A stretch of DNA of 64,000 nt from Clostridiales bacterium UBA6114 (GTDB lineage: Bacteria; Bacillota; Clostridia; Oscillospirales; Butyricicoccaceae), in contig DIWE01000024.1 in the NCBI GenBank assembly GCA_002423435.1, forward strand, positions 68,670 to 132,669, given 5' to 3'. Under the pieces are notes generated by a model. That model worked only from the letters and a program-made list of their open reading frames with translations, made no database searches and was not told the origin of the DNA. Below are positions 14,510 through 22,640 of the stretch, one piece after another; the stretch's first letter is position 1, and each line of letters opens with the position of its first letter. A program made the translations under genes and the position numbers.

Positions 14510-16279
14510 TCACCTCACTTTCTCAATGTCGACCGGCTTTTGAAGCCCGGATGAAAGGTTTTGCATTTTTGCCATTAAATCAATTGCCTCCGGGGATGCC
14601 TTTTCTTTTATAATTCTCCATTGCTCGTAAAGTTTATGCAATTGGCCGTCTTTCAGGGCGAAGCTTTCCGGCGTATGGTACTGAAGCTCAAACTTTTGCC
14701 CGTTCGGAGCCCTCACCGTGGTGTTGACGCCTTTATACGGATTCAAAGGGCTGAGCCACGTATTTTTTACCTCAATTGTATTGTATCCATTCTCTGTAAA
14801 CTCGTCAATGGCCTTGAGCGTCTTTCCGGAAAGTTCTTTAGGCCCGGCCGTGTAGGTGTAGCGCAGGATATCCTTGACCTCGTACTCGTTGCTTTCCGGA
14901 CTGAAATTTGACCGGATCTTTCGCAAATAAGAATCTTTTCCTTTGATCCGGTATTCGAGTCCGGCCGCCTTCATTCCGGCCTTCCCGGCCGTATTTTTGA
15001 CTGCCTCCGTGATCTCCGGCTCATTCCGGACGGCCTTCTCGTAATAGGTCATGCCCCTGTATTGGGCTTTCAGGACGCCCCATTCCTCCGAGTCCGAATA
15101 CTTGATGTCCCTGAACTTTTCAAACGATCCCGGAACGTTTTTCGATCCCAGGGCTGCTTTATATCGCTTGTAAGCCTCTTTGTCGGAAAGCTCGTTCCTT
15201 TGCATTTTTATGGTCCTGTCGACATTTTCTTTCCCGTACTGCTCTTCAATCTGCTTTCGCCACTGTTTGTAAGTCGTGTCCCCGCTCACTTTATAAGCTT
15301 TCCCATCGGGCCCCCGCGCGAAACGCTCGGTGTAATTGTCTTCGAAGTACGGTGCCGTCGTGCACCGGCACCAGGGATGTATCACCGGGTAATTGACGCC
15401 CGTTTGCTTATCGGAAAGCTTGAACACCTTGCCGTCGAGCTCCCCACAGATTTCGCAGGTGTGCAGCTCCAGCGTGGCGATAAACTCGTATTCCTCAACG
15501 CCCAGCTCCTCGTAGGCCGCCACGGACCCTTCGTTTGCGAAGTGCGCGCTCTCGGTCATGACCAGCCTGCCGGCCGCCGACTTCGCCACGCCGAAACGCT
15601 CCGTGATCTCCTTGATCGCCCTGTCCGGCGCGTCCCCGCGGATAAACGCCTGTGCAAGCTTCGACTGGATCTCGCTGACCAGCCTTTCGCGGTCGCTCCA
15701 GATCTTGGCGCTGAAATCGCTGCCGTCCGGCGCCCAGGGGTTTCTTAAAACATTATCGATCGTCCTTGTGTCGAGCTGTGCAAACGTCGATCCAATGCGA
15801 AAGCCCTTCTGTACCTCAAAGATTGTCTTATAGTAACTTTTGCTGTAGATGTCGCCCAAAACCGCGGGCATCCCGGCGTCGCGGCTCGCGGACAGTGCCT
15901 CGACCTGCTGCCGCATCTGGATTTGCAGGCTATCAAGCCGGCTGATCCGGTACCGCAGCGACGCGTTTTCGAGCTCCTTCATCCATTTGCCGTCGATTGC
16001 GTTTTCCTTGCCGTACTTTATGTACTGTTGGACCGTCCAACGAAACTCTTCGAGCTCCTTCGATGTCAGGAGCTTCCGGGCCTCCGCGATATCGATGCTG
16101 TTGTTTTTCGCGAACCGCTCGTAAAAACCTTCTATCTCGGTCTGGACGCGTTTGATTGCCTCACGGTATTCCCTATCGAGCGCGGCCGCGTATTCCTCGC
16201 CTTTTTGCAGGAGGCTCTGGTTCAGCTCTTCAAACCGGCGGGCCCAGTATTCCTTATTCGGCGTCGCCATCGCCGCCAC
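14510..16279 (-). CDS. MuF-type minor head protein with C-terminal RelA/SpoT-like toxin region
   Basis: A 589-residue protein. Residues ~1-230 form a helical portal-binding part. Residues ~235-312 are the phage Mu F head-morphogenesis domain (RLVMTESAHFANEGSVAAYEELGVEEYEFIATL, C275-x2-C278, HPWCRC 301-306). Ordinary MuF proteins end near here. After a linker, residues ~415-589 carry YRIKGKDSYLRKI (443-455), VKDILRYT (468-475), YKGVNTTV (515-522) and ELQYHT (531-536), which parallel the RxKxxxS, D-x2-R, YxSL/H and ExQxRT motifs of RelA/SpoT synthetases. Such a domain would make alarmone-type nucleotides or modify RNA in the infected cell. It overlaps the portal gene by 26 nt. The domain assignment is by eye. 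Confidence 0.82.
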   Translation of the reverse strand: MAAMATPNKEYWARRFEELNQSLLQKGEEYAAALDREYREAIKRVQTEIEGFYERFAKNNSIDIAEARKLLTSKELEEFRWTVQQYIKYGKENAIDGKWMKELENASLRYRISRLDSLQIQMRQQVEALSASRDAGMPAVLGDIYSKSYYKTIFEVQKGFRIGSTFAQLDTRTIDNVLRNPWAPDGSDFSAKIWSDRERLVSEIQSKLAQAFIRGDAPDRAIKEITERFGVAKSAAGRLVMTESAHFANEGSVAAYEELGVEEYEFIATLELHTCEICGELDGKVFKLSDKQTGVNYPVIHPWCRCTTAPYFEDNYTERFARGPDGKAYKVSGDTTYKQWRKQIEEQYGKENVDRTIKMQRNELSDKEAYKRYKAALGSKNVPGSFEKFRDIKYSDSEEWGVLKAQYRGMTYYEKAVRNEPEITEAVKNTAGKAGMKAAGLEYRIKGKDSYLRKIRSNFSPESNEYEVKDILRYTYTAGPKELSGKTLKAIDEFTENGYNTIEVKNTWLSPLNPYKGVNTTVRAPNGQKFELQYHTPESFALKDGQLHKLYEQWRIIKEKASPEAIDLMAKMQNLSSGLQKPVDIEKVR

Positions 16280-17771
16280 CGCCCGGTGTCATTCTTTCGT
16301 ACGAGCTGTACGCCTCGGCCTCTTCCCGTTTCTGTTTTTTAAGCTCCTTAATCGCCTGGTTTACGTCGTCGACATACGGATGCTTTGCCAAAAGCAACGT
16401 GTCCGGAACAAGTCCCTGCGACTGCGAGATGATCTGCACCGTCTCAAGGTCATTCGTGATCATGCTTTTGTTTGCGTCGAAGCGGACCAGGCTCGCGTCG
16501 TAAACCGTGTTGTTTTTCCGATTTAAGTCCTCGGTCAGGAACCAAAAGAATTCCTTCATGGCCTTTTTCAGCTTGACGATCATCTTATCCGATTTCAGGT
16601 CGAGCTGCGTGTATTTGAACTTGAGCGCGACGCCCGACGGCGCCGATCCGAAGGTTTCGTCGTCCGTGTCGATTGCCATGCCGAGATGGTAAATGTCCCG
16701 CCGCAGCATCTTAAGCCATTCGAGCCGGTCGGATACGTCCAGACTCACCTGCTGCGCCTGTATTTTCCCGTTCGGGTCGGAAACGCTCACGGCCTTGTTG
16801 ATCTTAAGCTTTTGCTGGATCGCCTTCGCCGTTTCCCCGCCGTAACCCTGGATCATGAAATAAAGCTCGACAAGATCGATCTGGTTGTTTGTGCTGGAGC
16901 TGGAGATCAGGTTATAAGCATCGATCAGGCCCTTGTTCCGCGTCAGGTCGCTCATTTGCCGGCTGTTGTTGTAAAGCGGGATAAACGGCACCCGCCCCCA
17001 TCCATGCCCCTCGCGCCTGACTTCCCGCTCGTCAATGCTCGTTATCCCGTACCAGTGCGGCAGACGCCGTTCGAATATGTACTCCCCGTTGTCATCCTCG
17101 GTATAATGGGACACATCCGAGGCGGTCCACCATTCGACGTGCTTTCGGATCACGTCGCCGCCCGGCCGAACAACCGCAATCTCATAGTACCGGATCATCT
17201 CGACAAGCTCTTTCTGGTATTGCGTGTCGTAAAGCGGAATGCAGCCCTCGGCCGGCACGATCACATACTGAAAATTCCCGCTCTTGTCATAATACACATG
17301 CAGCCATTCGACGCCCTTGTTGGAGGCGCCCGTTTCAAGATCGGAGAGGGTGTCGGAAAATTCCTCGTCCGACGTGACGGCCGTTATCATGTCCTCGAAT
17401 GTTTTAAGCTCCGCGTTGTCCTCCGCGCCCTCCACCGTGACGGACGCCGGCCGGCCGCTGATATAAGCGACCTTCTGGTCGACGTGCTGCTGATGAAAAT
17501 TGTGGACGTTGTGATGGTTCGAATTGTTCTCGTTTTCGAACTCCCGCCCGACGGGGTTGCCGTTTGCGTCGTCCTCGTAAATCGTGGACCTGCGGAAGTC
17601 GTGGCGGAGGATATCGTGATCCCCGTCGTAATACCGCTCCCCGATGGACATAAAAGCCTTTTGGGGATTCCCGGTGTCGTCCTCTATGATTTTTTTTATG
17701 ATGTCGCTTGTGCTGAGCCTGCCCTCGACCGAAAGCTTTTCTTTGATCAGCTCAAGATCTGAAATATACAA
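16254..17771 (-). CDS. Phage portal protein (SPP1 gp6-like)
   Basis: A 505-residue portal of the SPP1 gp6 family. Typical segments are ERYYDGDHDIL near residues 46-56, HNFHQQHVDQKVAYISGRP, EWLHVYYDKSGNFQYVIVPAEGCIPLYD, GRVPFIPLYNNSRQMSDL and VALKFKYTQLDLKSDKM. Portals form the dodecameric DNA gate at one capsid vertex. It lies between terminase and the MuF protein, as normal, and has an acidic, Gly-rich C-terminus. Confidence 0.95.
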   Translation of the reverse strand: MYISDLELIKEKLSVEGRLSTSDIIKKIIEDDTGNPQKAFMSIGERYYDGDHDILRHDFRRSTIYEDDANGNPVGREFENENNSNHHNVHNFHQQHVDQKVAYISGRPASVTVEGAEDNAELKTFEDMITAVTSDEEFSDTLSDLETGASNKGVEWLHVYYDKSGNFQYVIVPAEGCIPLYDTQYQKELVEMIRYYEIAVVRPGGDVIRKHVEWWTASDVSHYTEDDNGEYIFERRLPHWYGITSIDEREVRREGHGWGRVPFIPLYNNSRQMSDLTRNKGLIDAYNLISSSSTNNQIDLVELYFMIQGYGGETAKAIQQKLKINKAVSVSDPNGKIQAQQVSLDVSDRLEWLKMLRRDIYHLGMAIDTDDETFGSAPSGVALKFKYTQLDLKSDKMIVKLKKAMKEFFWFLTEDLNRKNNTVYDASLVRFDANKSMITNDLETVQIISQSQGLVPDTLLLAKHPYVDDVNQAIKELKKQKREEAEAYSSYERMTPGGGGDGDAE

Positions 17772-17782
17772 ATTCCCACCAC

Positions 17783-19048
17783 CTATCGCACTTTCGTATT
17801 GATGATATCGTCCTGCAGGGCATACCGCGCGGCGTCGATGCTGTGGTTGTCGCGGTCCGGGTATTCCGCCTTGAAATTGCCGTTCGCGTCTGTCTCCAGT
17901 TCATAGCCGTAGAACTCGCGCCATGTATTCGGGCATCGCTCCGCATCGATAATGATCTCCTCCAGGTCGGACAGCCATTTCACGCCGTAGTTCACGCTGT
18001 CCGGGCCTTTCCGCGCGCCGCGCACCCGGAGGCCGTACTCATACATCTCCGCGATACTCTTCGGCTCCGCGCTGTCCGCGACGATCTCATGATTCGCTGC
18101 GTTTTCCGCCTTGACGAGCTGCGCCGCCCGGCGATTCGAAAGCCGCACCTGGTGGATCTCGTAAAAGATATACAGCCGCCGGCGCGTTTTATCGTAATGG
18201 CAGACCAGGTAATGGAACGGATCGGAGGCGTAGCCCCAGTCAATGCCGCGGCGTATCCGGTCAAAGATCCTGATCTCGGCGTCCGTGATACGCCGGTTTG
18301 TAAGATTCGTGAAGACCTCCGCGCCCGTGCCCGTTACCTTGCCGAGGTATTCGTGCTCATATGCTTCCGGCTTCGTCGCCTTCAGGTGCTCCGCGTCAAT
18401 GATAAAATCTTTCCCGAGCCATTCGCGCGGGACGTCAAGATACGTGCTGTGATGACATACCGTGTCCGGCCGGTCCCACTGAACTGGATCGTTCACCCAT
18501 ACGCGCTGTGACTTCGGCGGGTTGTATGAATAAAAGACGGTGAACCGATCACCGCCTCTTACCACCGATTGCTGGATGCTCCGGATCTTTTCCGGGCCCT
18601 CGAACTCGTCGAGCTCTTCAAACCAAAGGTATTTGATATACCCCTTTGACACCTTGATCGACTTGGATTTTTTGACCTTATCCGCGCCCCGGAAAAGGAT
18701 CACTTGCCCGGTCGGGATATAGGTCAGGCGCAGCGGGCTTACTGTCTGCCGCCACAGGTGCGACACTCTGAGCTTGTCGATCGCCCACACCAATTGCTCG
18801 TAAACGCTGTCGTGCAGGTTGACACCGTACCGGCGGAAAGCGACCGCGTTTGTATGTCTGCCCTCCTGCGCGTCCCGCATCATGCCGAGGATGATCTCAG
18901 TCCCCGCGAAGGTCGATTTTGTACTGCCGCGGCCGCCGTCGAGCTTGTAATACGTGTGCCGGTTTTCAACGACATCCCGATGTAAGCCGTAAAACACAGG
19001 GGCGATGATGCCGGTATACTTAACCTGAATCTTTTGGGATGTCATCAA
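17783..19048 (-). CDS. Terminase large subunit (PBSX XtmB type)
   Basis: A 421-residue DNA-packaging ATPase/nuclease. The Walker-type segment is GGRGSTKSTFAG (residues ~38-50), the Walker B-like region is YIKYLWFEELDEFEG, and the C-terminal nuclease region has RRGIDWGYASDPFHYLV and DNHSIDAARYALQDDI with conserved acidic residues. It overlaps the small-subunit gene by 29 nt. Confidence 0.95.
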   Translation of the reverse strand: MMTSQKIQVKYTGIIAPVFYGLHRDVVENRHTYYKLDGGRGSTKSTFAGTEIILGMMRDAQEGRHTNAVAFRRYGVNLHDSVYEQLVWAIDKLRVSHLWRQTVSPLRLTYIPTGQVILFRGADKVKKSKSIKVSKGYIKYLWFEELDEFEGPEKIRSIQQSVVRGGDRFTVFYSYNPPKSQRVWVNDPVQWDRPDTVCHHSTYLDVPREWLGKDFIIDAEHLKATKPEAYEHEYLGKVTGTGAEVFTNLTNRRITDAEIRIFDRIRRGIDWGYASDPFHYLVCHYDKTRRRLYIFYEIHQVRLSNRRAAQLVKAENAANHEIVADSAEPKSIAEMYEYGLRVRGARKGPDSVNYGVKWLSDLEEIIIDAERCPNTWREFYGYELETDANGNFKAEYPDRDNHSIDAARYALQDDIINTKVR

Positions 19049-19532
19049 TCAACTGCACCCCCACATCGCCAGAGAGATTCACGTTGTCTGTGAACATCCC
19101 GAAATGCTTACCCAAGAGCTCCAAAGCCTTAAGCTTGTCAGCAATCTTAATTTCGCGTTCAACGCCTTCGCCGTCGGCCGTCGGTATTTTTTTAACCCTC
19201 ACAGATGCAATCGCCGCCGTATCGTCGCGACGTGCATCAGCCTTGATCGTGGCATCTCCCATGTTGATAACATCATCCGCATTAACAAAGCCGATACGCG
19301 CCAGCTCCCGAATCACCCGCTCCGGGCTGACGCCTGTTCGCTTCGAAAGCTCGGCCATCGCCTCGGCAATCTTTGCCTTGACGTTTTTCGACGCGAGAAG
19401 TCTGGAGCCCTGTTCGCTCGCGGTCTTCGGGCTGTACCCCGCCCGGATCGCCGCCTGCGTCGCGTTTAGGTCGATCAGATATTCAGTTATAAAGCGCTCC
19501 TGCCTCGCCGTCAGCTTTGCCACCCTCGCCAC
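19020..19532 (-). CDS. Terminase small subunit (XtmA type)
   Basis: This 170-residue protein begins with the family pattern LTARQERFITEYLIDLNATQAAIRAGYSPKTASEQGSRLLASKNVKAKIAEAM, a helix-turn-helix DNA-recognition domain that binds the packaging site. Residues ~90-150 form the oligomerisation region. It is the first gene of the head operon; the gap to the upstream regulator contains a weak A/T-rich stretch. Confidence 0.93.
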   Translation of the reverse strand: MARVAKLTARQERFITEYLIDLNATQAAIRAGYSPKTASEQGSRLLASKNVKAKIAEAMAELSKRTGVSPERVIRELARIGFVNADDVINMGDATIKADARRDDTAAIASVRVKKIPTADGEGVEREIKIADKLKALELLGKHFGMFTDNVNLSGDVGVQLIDDIPKDSG

Positions 19533-19610
19533 CTCCCCCCGGGCATAATAAAAGCCGCCCTTTCGGACAGCTTCTCTATCTTAATTAAAACATAAAATAA
19601 AGCGGACATT

Positions 19611-20048
19611 CTAGGACATCTTTTTGAATCGCTTTGAGCCCAGTGTTTTCAATGCTTTGCTGTGCAATCGTCGAACATGCCGCTCGCAATAATTCATCTT
19701 TTCCGCGACCTGTTTCCATGACATATGAGAGAGATAATAAAATTCAAGGACCGTCCTATACCGGTCATCCTGGATCCGCTTGATCACCTTTCCGATCTCC
19801 CTTTTGATCCGGAGAAGGCGCCTGATATCCTCTCTGAGCTCCTGCGTCAGATCGCTCGCCATGACCGCGTAATCCAGTACCTTGTTTTTGGGCTGTCCGC
19901 CCTGCACTCTTGCGTCATCAAAATTGGCGGCAAAGGAAATCGTCGCGCTTTCGGCGACTTCTTCGAGATGCTTTATTTGAGCACGCTTTGCCCGGATCTT
20001 GACGTCGATCATGCGGGCCTGTAAAAGATACTCCTTTGCCGTCATCAT
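19611..20048 (-). CDS. Late-gene regulator with sigma-70 region 4-like HTH (DUF1492-like)
   Basis: A 145-residue helical protein whose C-terminal part reads VIKRIQDDRYRTVLEFYYLSHMSWKQVAEKMNYCERHVRRLHSKALKTLG, a sigma-70 region 4-like helix-turn-helix. Proteins of this type (ArpU/RinA/DUF1492) occur just before terminase genes in Gram-positive phages and switch on the packaging and structural operon. Here it is the last gene before the small terminase, which supports that job. Confidence 0.82.
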   Translation of the reverse strand: MMTAKEYLLQARMIDVKIRAKRAQIKHLEEVAESATISFAANFDDARVQGGQPKNKVLDYAVMASDLTQELREDIRRLLRIKREIGKVIKRIQDDRYRTVLEFYYLSHMSWKQVAEKMNYCERHVRRLHSKALKTLGSKRFKKMS

Positions 20049-20111
20049 GCTTCCCCCAGCTGTTTATATAATCGCGCGCGATTATAACGCGGGCACGTAC
20101 CCGCGAAAACC

Positions 20112-20861
20112 CTAACATTTCTTAACATCTTTTTTGATCTCCCGCTCCGGAATAACATAATCCTTGGGCAGGACATACCGGACATACTCCATTGTCCCGT
20201 ATCGGTTATGCGTCGTCTGCCTCTCGATCAGGCGCGCGCCTTTCGGTAGCTTGAATTCCCCTTTGCGCCTTACCCGCTCCGGTTTGGGCACAACCGGCTT
20301 TTTCAGGTTCCGCGACGGGACATATTTTTTTTCGTTTTTTTCGTTGAATGAATTTTCGATTATGTAAGTCGCCAGTTCCAGGAACTCTCCGTTTGCATCG
20401 TGATAAAGGTATTCGGAATGAACGTCGCCGTTCCCCCATTTTTCCCGAAGGATCGCAATCGCTACGTCGTCCATGACAATGTGAGCGTGCAGCCGTACTT
20501 TCTTCTTTGTTTTCGGGTCCCTGTCGCAGATGGCGTAAACATATCTCAGCGTATTCCCCGTCTGCCCGAAATACCATCTTCCGACCCGCTCCAGCCAAAG
20601 GCGCACAACCTTCGCGGCCTCCTTTTTCGTTCCCGGCAGATGCTCGTCGTCAAACCCCGCCGTCGCAAAAATATCGCTGGTTGTAAAATTGCAGTTTAAT
20701 ACGCTCGCCAGCCGTCTTGCCGCCTGTCGTAAATTGGCAAGCGTTTTTCGAATCGAAGTGTTTCCCTTTGTTTTTGTAGCCCGTATTTTTTTCTCGGCTG
20801 ACCAGTAGGTCCCCAGTTCGGCGATCCTCCCTGAAAATCTGAATTGTTGCATCAGATACAC
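20112..20861 (-). CDS. HUH rolling-circle replication initiator-like protein
   Basis: A 249-residue protein with the three Rep-type motifs in order: motif 1 NCNFTTSDIFATAGFDD (~58-74), motif 2 RLHAHIVMD (HxH, ~122-130) preceded by YVYAICDRDPKTKKKV, and motif 3 LATYIIENSFNEKNEKKYVPSRNLKKP with the candidate catalytic Tyr. Such enzymes nick one DNA strand and stay joined to it to start rolling-circle replication or transfer. The usual YxxK reads YIIE here. It is the only replication-type protein in the prophage part seen. A start at M4 is possible. Confidence 0.78.
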   Translation of the reverse strand: MYLMQQFRFSGRIAELGTYWSAEKKIRATKTKGNTSIRKTLANLRQAARRLASVLNCNFTTSDIFATAGFDDEHLPGTKKEAAKVVRLWLERVGRWYFGQTGNTLRYVYAICDRDPKTKKKVRLHAHIVMDDVAIAILREKWGNGDVHSEYLYHDANGEFLELATYIIENSFNEKNEKKYVPSRNLKKPVVPKPERVRRKGEFKLPKGARLIERQTTHNRYGTMEYVRYVLPKDYVIPEREIKKDVKKC

Positions 20862-21030
20862 TCCTTATCCCTCCATATAAATATGGTGCTAAACTTAGAC
20901 GGAAATCGGGCCCGCATAAAGACGCGCGCGCGATATATATAATGTATAGGTGCTGACCGGCTTTTGCCCTTTGTTCGCGGCACGAGGTCACTCTCATGCC
21001 GCGCGTCAAAATGCAAAGGCTTGTCCTTAG

Positions 21031-21039
21031 TGATATAAT
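21031..21039 (+). promoter_or_regulatory. Extended -10 promoter of the YbjQ-family gene
   Basis: TGATATAAT is a perfect extended -10 element (TGnTATAAT) 33 bp before the plus-strand ATG at 21072. No good -35 is needed for this class. The region 20862-21071 around it otherwise holds only the Rep start region and a GC/AT alternating tract near 20928-20944. Confidence 0.65.
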
Positions 21040-21071
21040 CAGTACATTACTTAAAAAGGAGAAAGGTTGAT

Positions 21072-21353
21072 ATGATCATTACAACAACCCCCTCTATTGA
21101 AGGCAGAACGATTACATCGTACAAAGGCATCGTCATAGGTGAAGTCATAATTTTTACTAATTCGCTTACGCGCAACATGGATGTTGCGCAATTGAGAGAA
21201 TCCAGAGAAAAAGCATTTCAACAAATGGAGCAAAACGCTAATAAGTTGGGAGCGAATTCCATAGTTGGAGTAGACATTAACTATGATACATTTAGCCCTG
21301 GAAATAATATAATGATAATCTCGGTCTCCGGCACGGCCGTAGTTGTTGAATAA
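21072..21353 (+). CDS. YbjQ/UPF0145 family protein
   Basis: A 93-residue protein (MIITTTPSIEGRTITSYKGIVIGEVIIFTNSLTRNMDVAQLRESREKAFQQMEQNANKLGANSIVGVDINYDTFSPGNNIMIISVSGTAVVVE) with the clear YbjQ fold pattern: an N-terminal T-PSIEGR-I--YKGIV-GE motif and a GANAIVGV-DY-like core. The family forms pentamers; biological role not established. It has a strong site (GGAGAAAGG), its own promoter and terminator, and faces against the early genes, so it behaves as a moron in the prophage. Confidence 0.9.
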   Translation: MIITTTPSIEGRTITSYKGIVIGEVIIFTNSLTRNMDVAQLRESREKAFQQMEQNANKLGANSIVGVDINYDTFSPGNNIMIISVSGTAVVVE

Positions 21354-21358
21354 GCGCC

Positions 21359-21871
21359 TCACTCAGCCTCAACGGCTGAGTTTTTTTCCCTTTCCTTCGC
21401 AAGCACCGCCTCTGCCTCGGCGCGGGTAAGGATCTTTAAAACCTCAACCACCGTACACCCGTCGTCTCCGTTGTTCTCTTCATCCGGTTCGAACCACGAG
21501 ATGCGCGTGATCTCTTTTCCGCATTTAGGGCAGTAAAACGTATTATTTTCATACGGATTGCCGCCGTCTGTAAACTCCCATGCAAGGCCGCAGGAACAAT
21601 CCCATGGTGTCTCTCCATCATCTTGTGACCATTCGCACGTTTCCCTTACCATGCACCGGCCCTCACGCTCGGCATTGCAGATGGCTTCGTGTCGTTCAAT
21701 GGAAATGCCATCTGATTGCGCAGCGCGGAGTTCTATGTCTAACTCAACCAACTGCGTTTCCCTAATTTTCGCCCATTCATTTGGGTCCTCGTCCCACTCG
21801 AAATCTTCAGGTGCGTCAATGTGGGTTTCAAAAAATACGATATCTGTCTTGATTGCTTCTATGTCACGCAT
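21359..21871 (-). CDS. Acidic zinc-ribbon hypothetical protein
   Basis: A 170-residue acidic protein with a Cys-rich central part (HEAICNAEREGRC, TPWDCSCGLAWEFTDGGNPYENNTFYCPKCGKEIT; residues ~60-130) that looks like a zinc ribbon. The rest is helical and Glu-rich. Similar unnamed proteins are frequent among Clostridia phage early genes. Its final codons coincide with the terminator hairpin of the opposite gene. Confidence 0.7.
   Translation of the reverse strand: MRDIEAIKTDIVFFETHIDAPEDFEWDEDPNEWAKIRETQLVELDIELRAAQSDGISIERHEAICNAEREGRCMVRETCEWSQDDGETPWDCSCGLAWEFTDGGNPYENNTFYCPKCGKEITRISWFEPDEENNGDDGCTVVEVLKILTRAEAEAVLAKEREKNSAVEAE
21361..21387 (+). terminator. Rho-independent terminator of the YbjQ-family gene
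   Basis: ACTCAGCC-TCAAC-GGCTGAGT followed by six T. It starts 7 nt after the YbjQ stop and overlaps the last codons of the converging minus-strand gene that ends at 21359. Confidence 0.88.
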
Positions 21872-21950
21872 TCCATAGCCTCCAATTTTGCTGACACAAA
21901 TTATGTAAACTCATTGCATTATGCCTATATCAATTGCTTGTGGGATAGAG

Positions 21951-21956
21951 TATAAT
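21951..21956 (+). promoter_or_regulatory. Possible -10 box of a tiny plus-strand unit
   Basis: A perfect TATAAT lies 17 bp before an AAAGGAGG site on the plus strand. No good -35 at 16-18 bp was found. It may drive the 27-codon frame at 21987. Confidence 0.35.
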
Positions 21957-21986
21957 GTATTTATCAATACGGAAAGGAGGTTCCAT

Positions 21987-22073
21987 ATAATTAATAATTC
22001 TAAGCAACAAAGTCAAAAAGATTTAGACGATCTGATCTTTGAAGACGAGGACTATTTCGTTAGTGAACGGTAA
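21987..22073 (+). CDS. Possible small acidic peptide with a non-AUG start
   Basis: After a perfect AAAGGAGG (21973-21980) the frame ATA-ATT-AAT... runs to TAA at 22071, encoding INNSKQQSQKDLDDLIFEDEDYFVSER. There is no ATG/GTG/TTG at the right distance, so translation would need ATA or ATT, a rare initiation seen for few genes. The frame is followed by a small hairpin and T-run. Presence of the TATAAT, ribosome site, acidic peptide and hairpin together makes it worth listing; it may also be a decayed gene. Confidence 0.3.
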   Translation: MINNSKQQSQKDLDDLIFEDEDYFVSER

Positions 22074-22091
22074 TGGTCACTGTAACGGCTC

Positions 22092-22119
22092 CCAGGGTGA
22101 AAGGCTCCCTGGTATTTTT
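22092..22119 (+). terminator. Short hairpin with T-run after the small plus-strand frame
   Basis: The 6-bp stem CCAGGG/CCCTGG with a 9-nt loop is followed by TATTTTTAT. Weak-to-moderate plus-strand terminator. Confidence 0.45.
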
Positions 22120-22321
22120 ATGCCCTTTTTTGGTTTGTTGCCCCCTTCATCTCCGCTATTTCATCCTTGTCAAGGCAGCACCTCTGATATTTTTTCCCGC
22201 TCCCACAGGGGCAAGGATCATTCCGGCCGATTTTCGGGCCTTTTCGGATTCTGGTATATTTGAGAGTACCGAGAAAGCTGATATTCGGCCCTCTTACATT
22301 TTCATAGCGATATTTATTCAC
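22118..22321 (-). CDS. SEC-C zinc-binding motif protein
   Basis: I use the GTG at 22321, which overlaps the previous stop, giving 67 residues. The end carries the SEC-C motif GRNDPCPCGSGKKYQRCC (zinc ligands C-x-C and C-C), the same motif found at the C-terminus of SecA. The longer upstream frame is Arg/Pro-rich and overlaps the 22314 gene, so it is unlikely to be coding. The protein ends DEIAEMKGATNQKRA. In phages the motif is a generic zinc module; role unknown. Confidence 0.75.
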   Translation of the reverse strand: MNKYRYENVRGPNISFLGTLKYTRIRKGPKIGRNDPCPCGSGKKYQRCCLDKDEIAEMKGATNQKRA

Positions 22322-22640
22322 CTCCGCCAGTCTCCTTCTTGATGGTTGCCTTATGGCACATCGCGGCAACCTGTATCCATTCGGCAGCGGCATGTTCTGC
22401 GCGATCCTGCATTTCCTTCAAATCGCCGTTTCTGGTCGTTGTGCAGTCATTTTTTACATCGTGCCAGAATCTTTCAAGCAAGAACGCAAAACCGGTGGCG
22501 CAATCCGTTGCCTCCTGGAACTCCTCCAGAATGACCGCATAACTTTCATGAGGACCGTTGTTGGCCTTGCCGAATTTCTTGGCGGTCCGCTCATATTCCA
22601 TAGATACGGTCGCCTGCACCCTATTCAAAAGTTCCTTCAT
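22314..22640 (-). CDS. Hypothetical helical phage protein
   Basis: This 108-residue helical protein (MKELLNRVQATVSMEYERTAKKFGKANNGPHESYAVILEEFQEATDCATGFAFLLERFWHDVKND...EHAAAEWIQVAAMCHKATIKK) resembles unnamed early proteins widely present in Clostridia prophages. The His/Glu-rich helices could form a dNTP-hydrolase-like (MazG-like) bundle, but the characteristic ExxE12-28ExxD set is not clear enough to claim it. Overlaps neighbours by 4-8 nt. Confidence 0.65.
   Translation of the reverse strand: MKELLNRVQATVSMEYERTAKKFGKANNGPHESYAVILEEFQEATDCATGFAFLLERFWHDVKNDCTTTRNGDLKEMQDRAEHAAAEWIQVAAMCHKATIKKETGGGE

Noticed and set aside
16686..17762. Plus-strand open frame of 358 codons opposite the portal gene
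   Set aside because: Antisense shadow of the portal coding sequence, low-complexity Val/Arg/Asp composition and no ribosome site.
22637..22640. MazG-like assignment for the 22314-22640 gene
   Set aside because: Helical with several Glu and His, but the ExxE...ExxD metal motif could not be placed with confidence.
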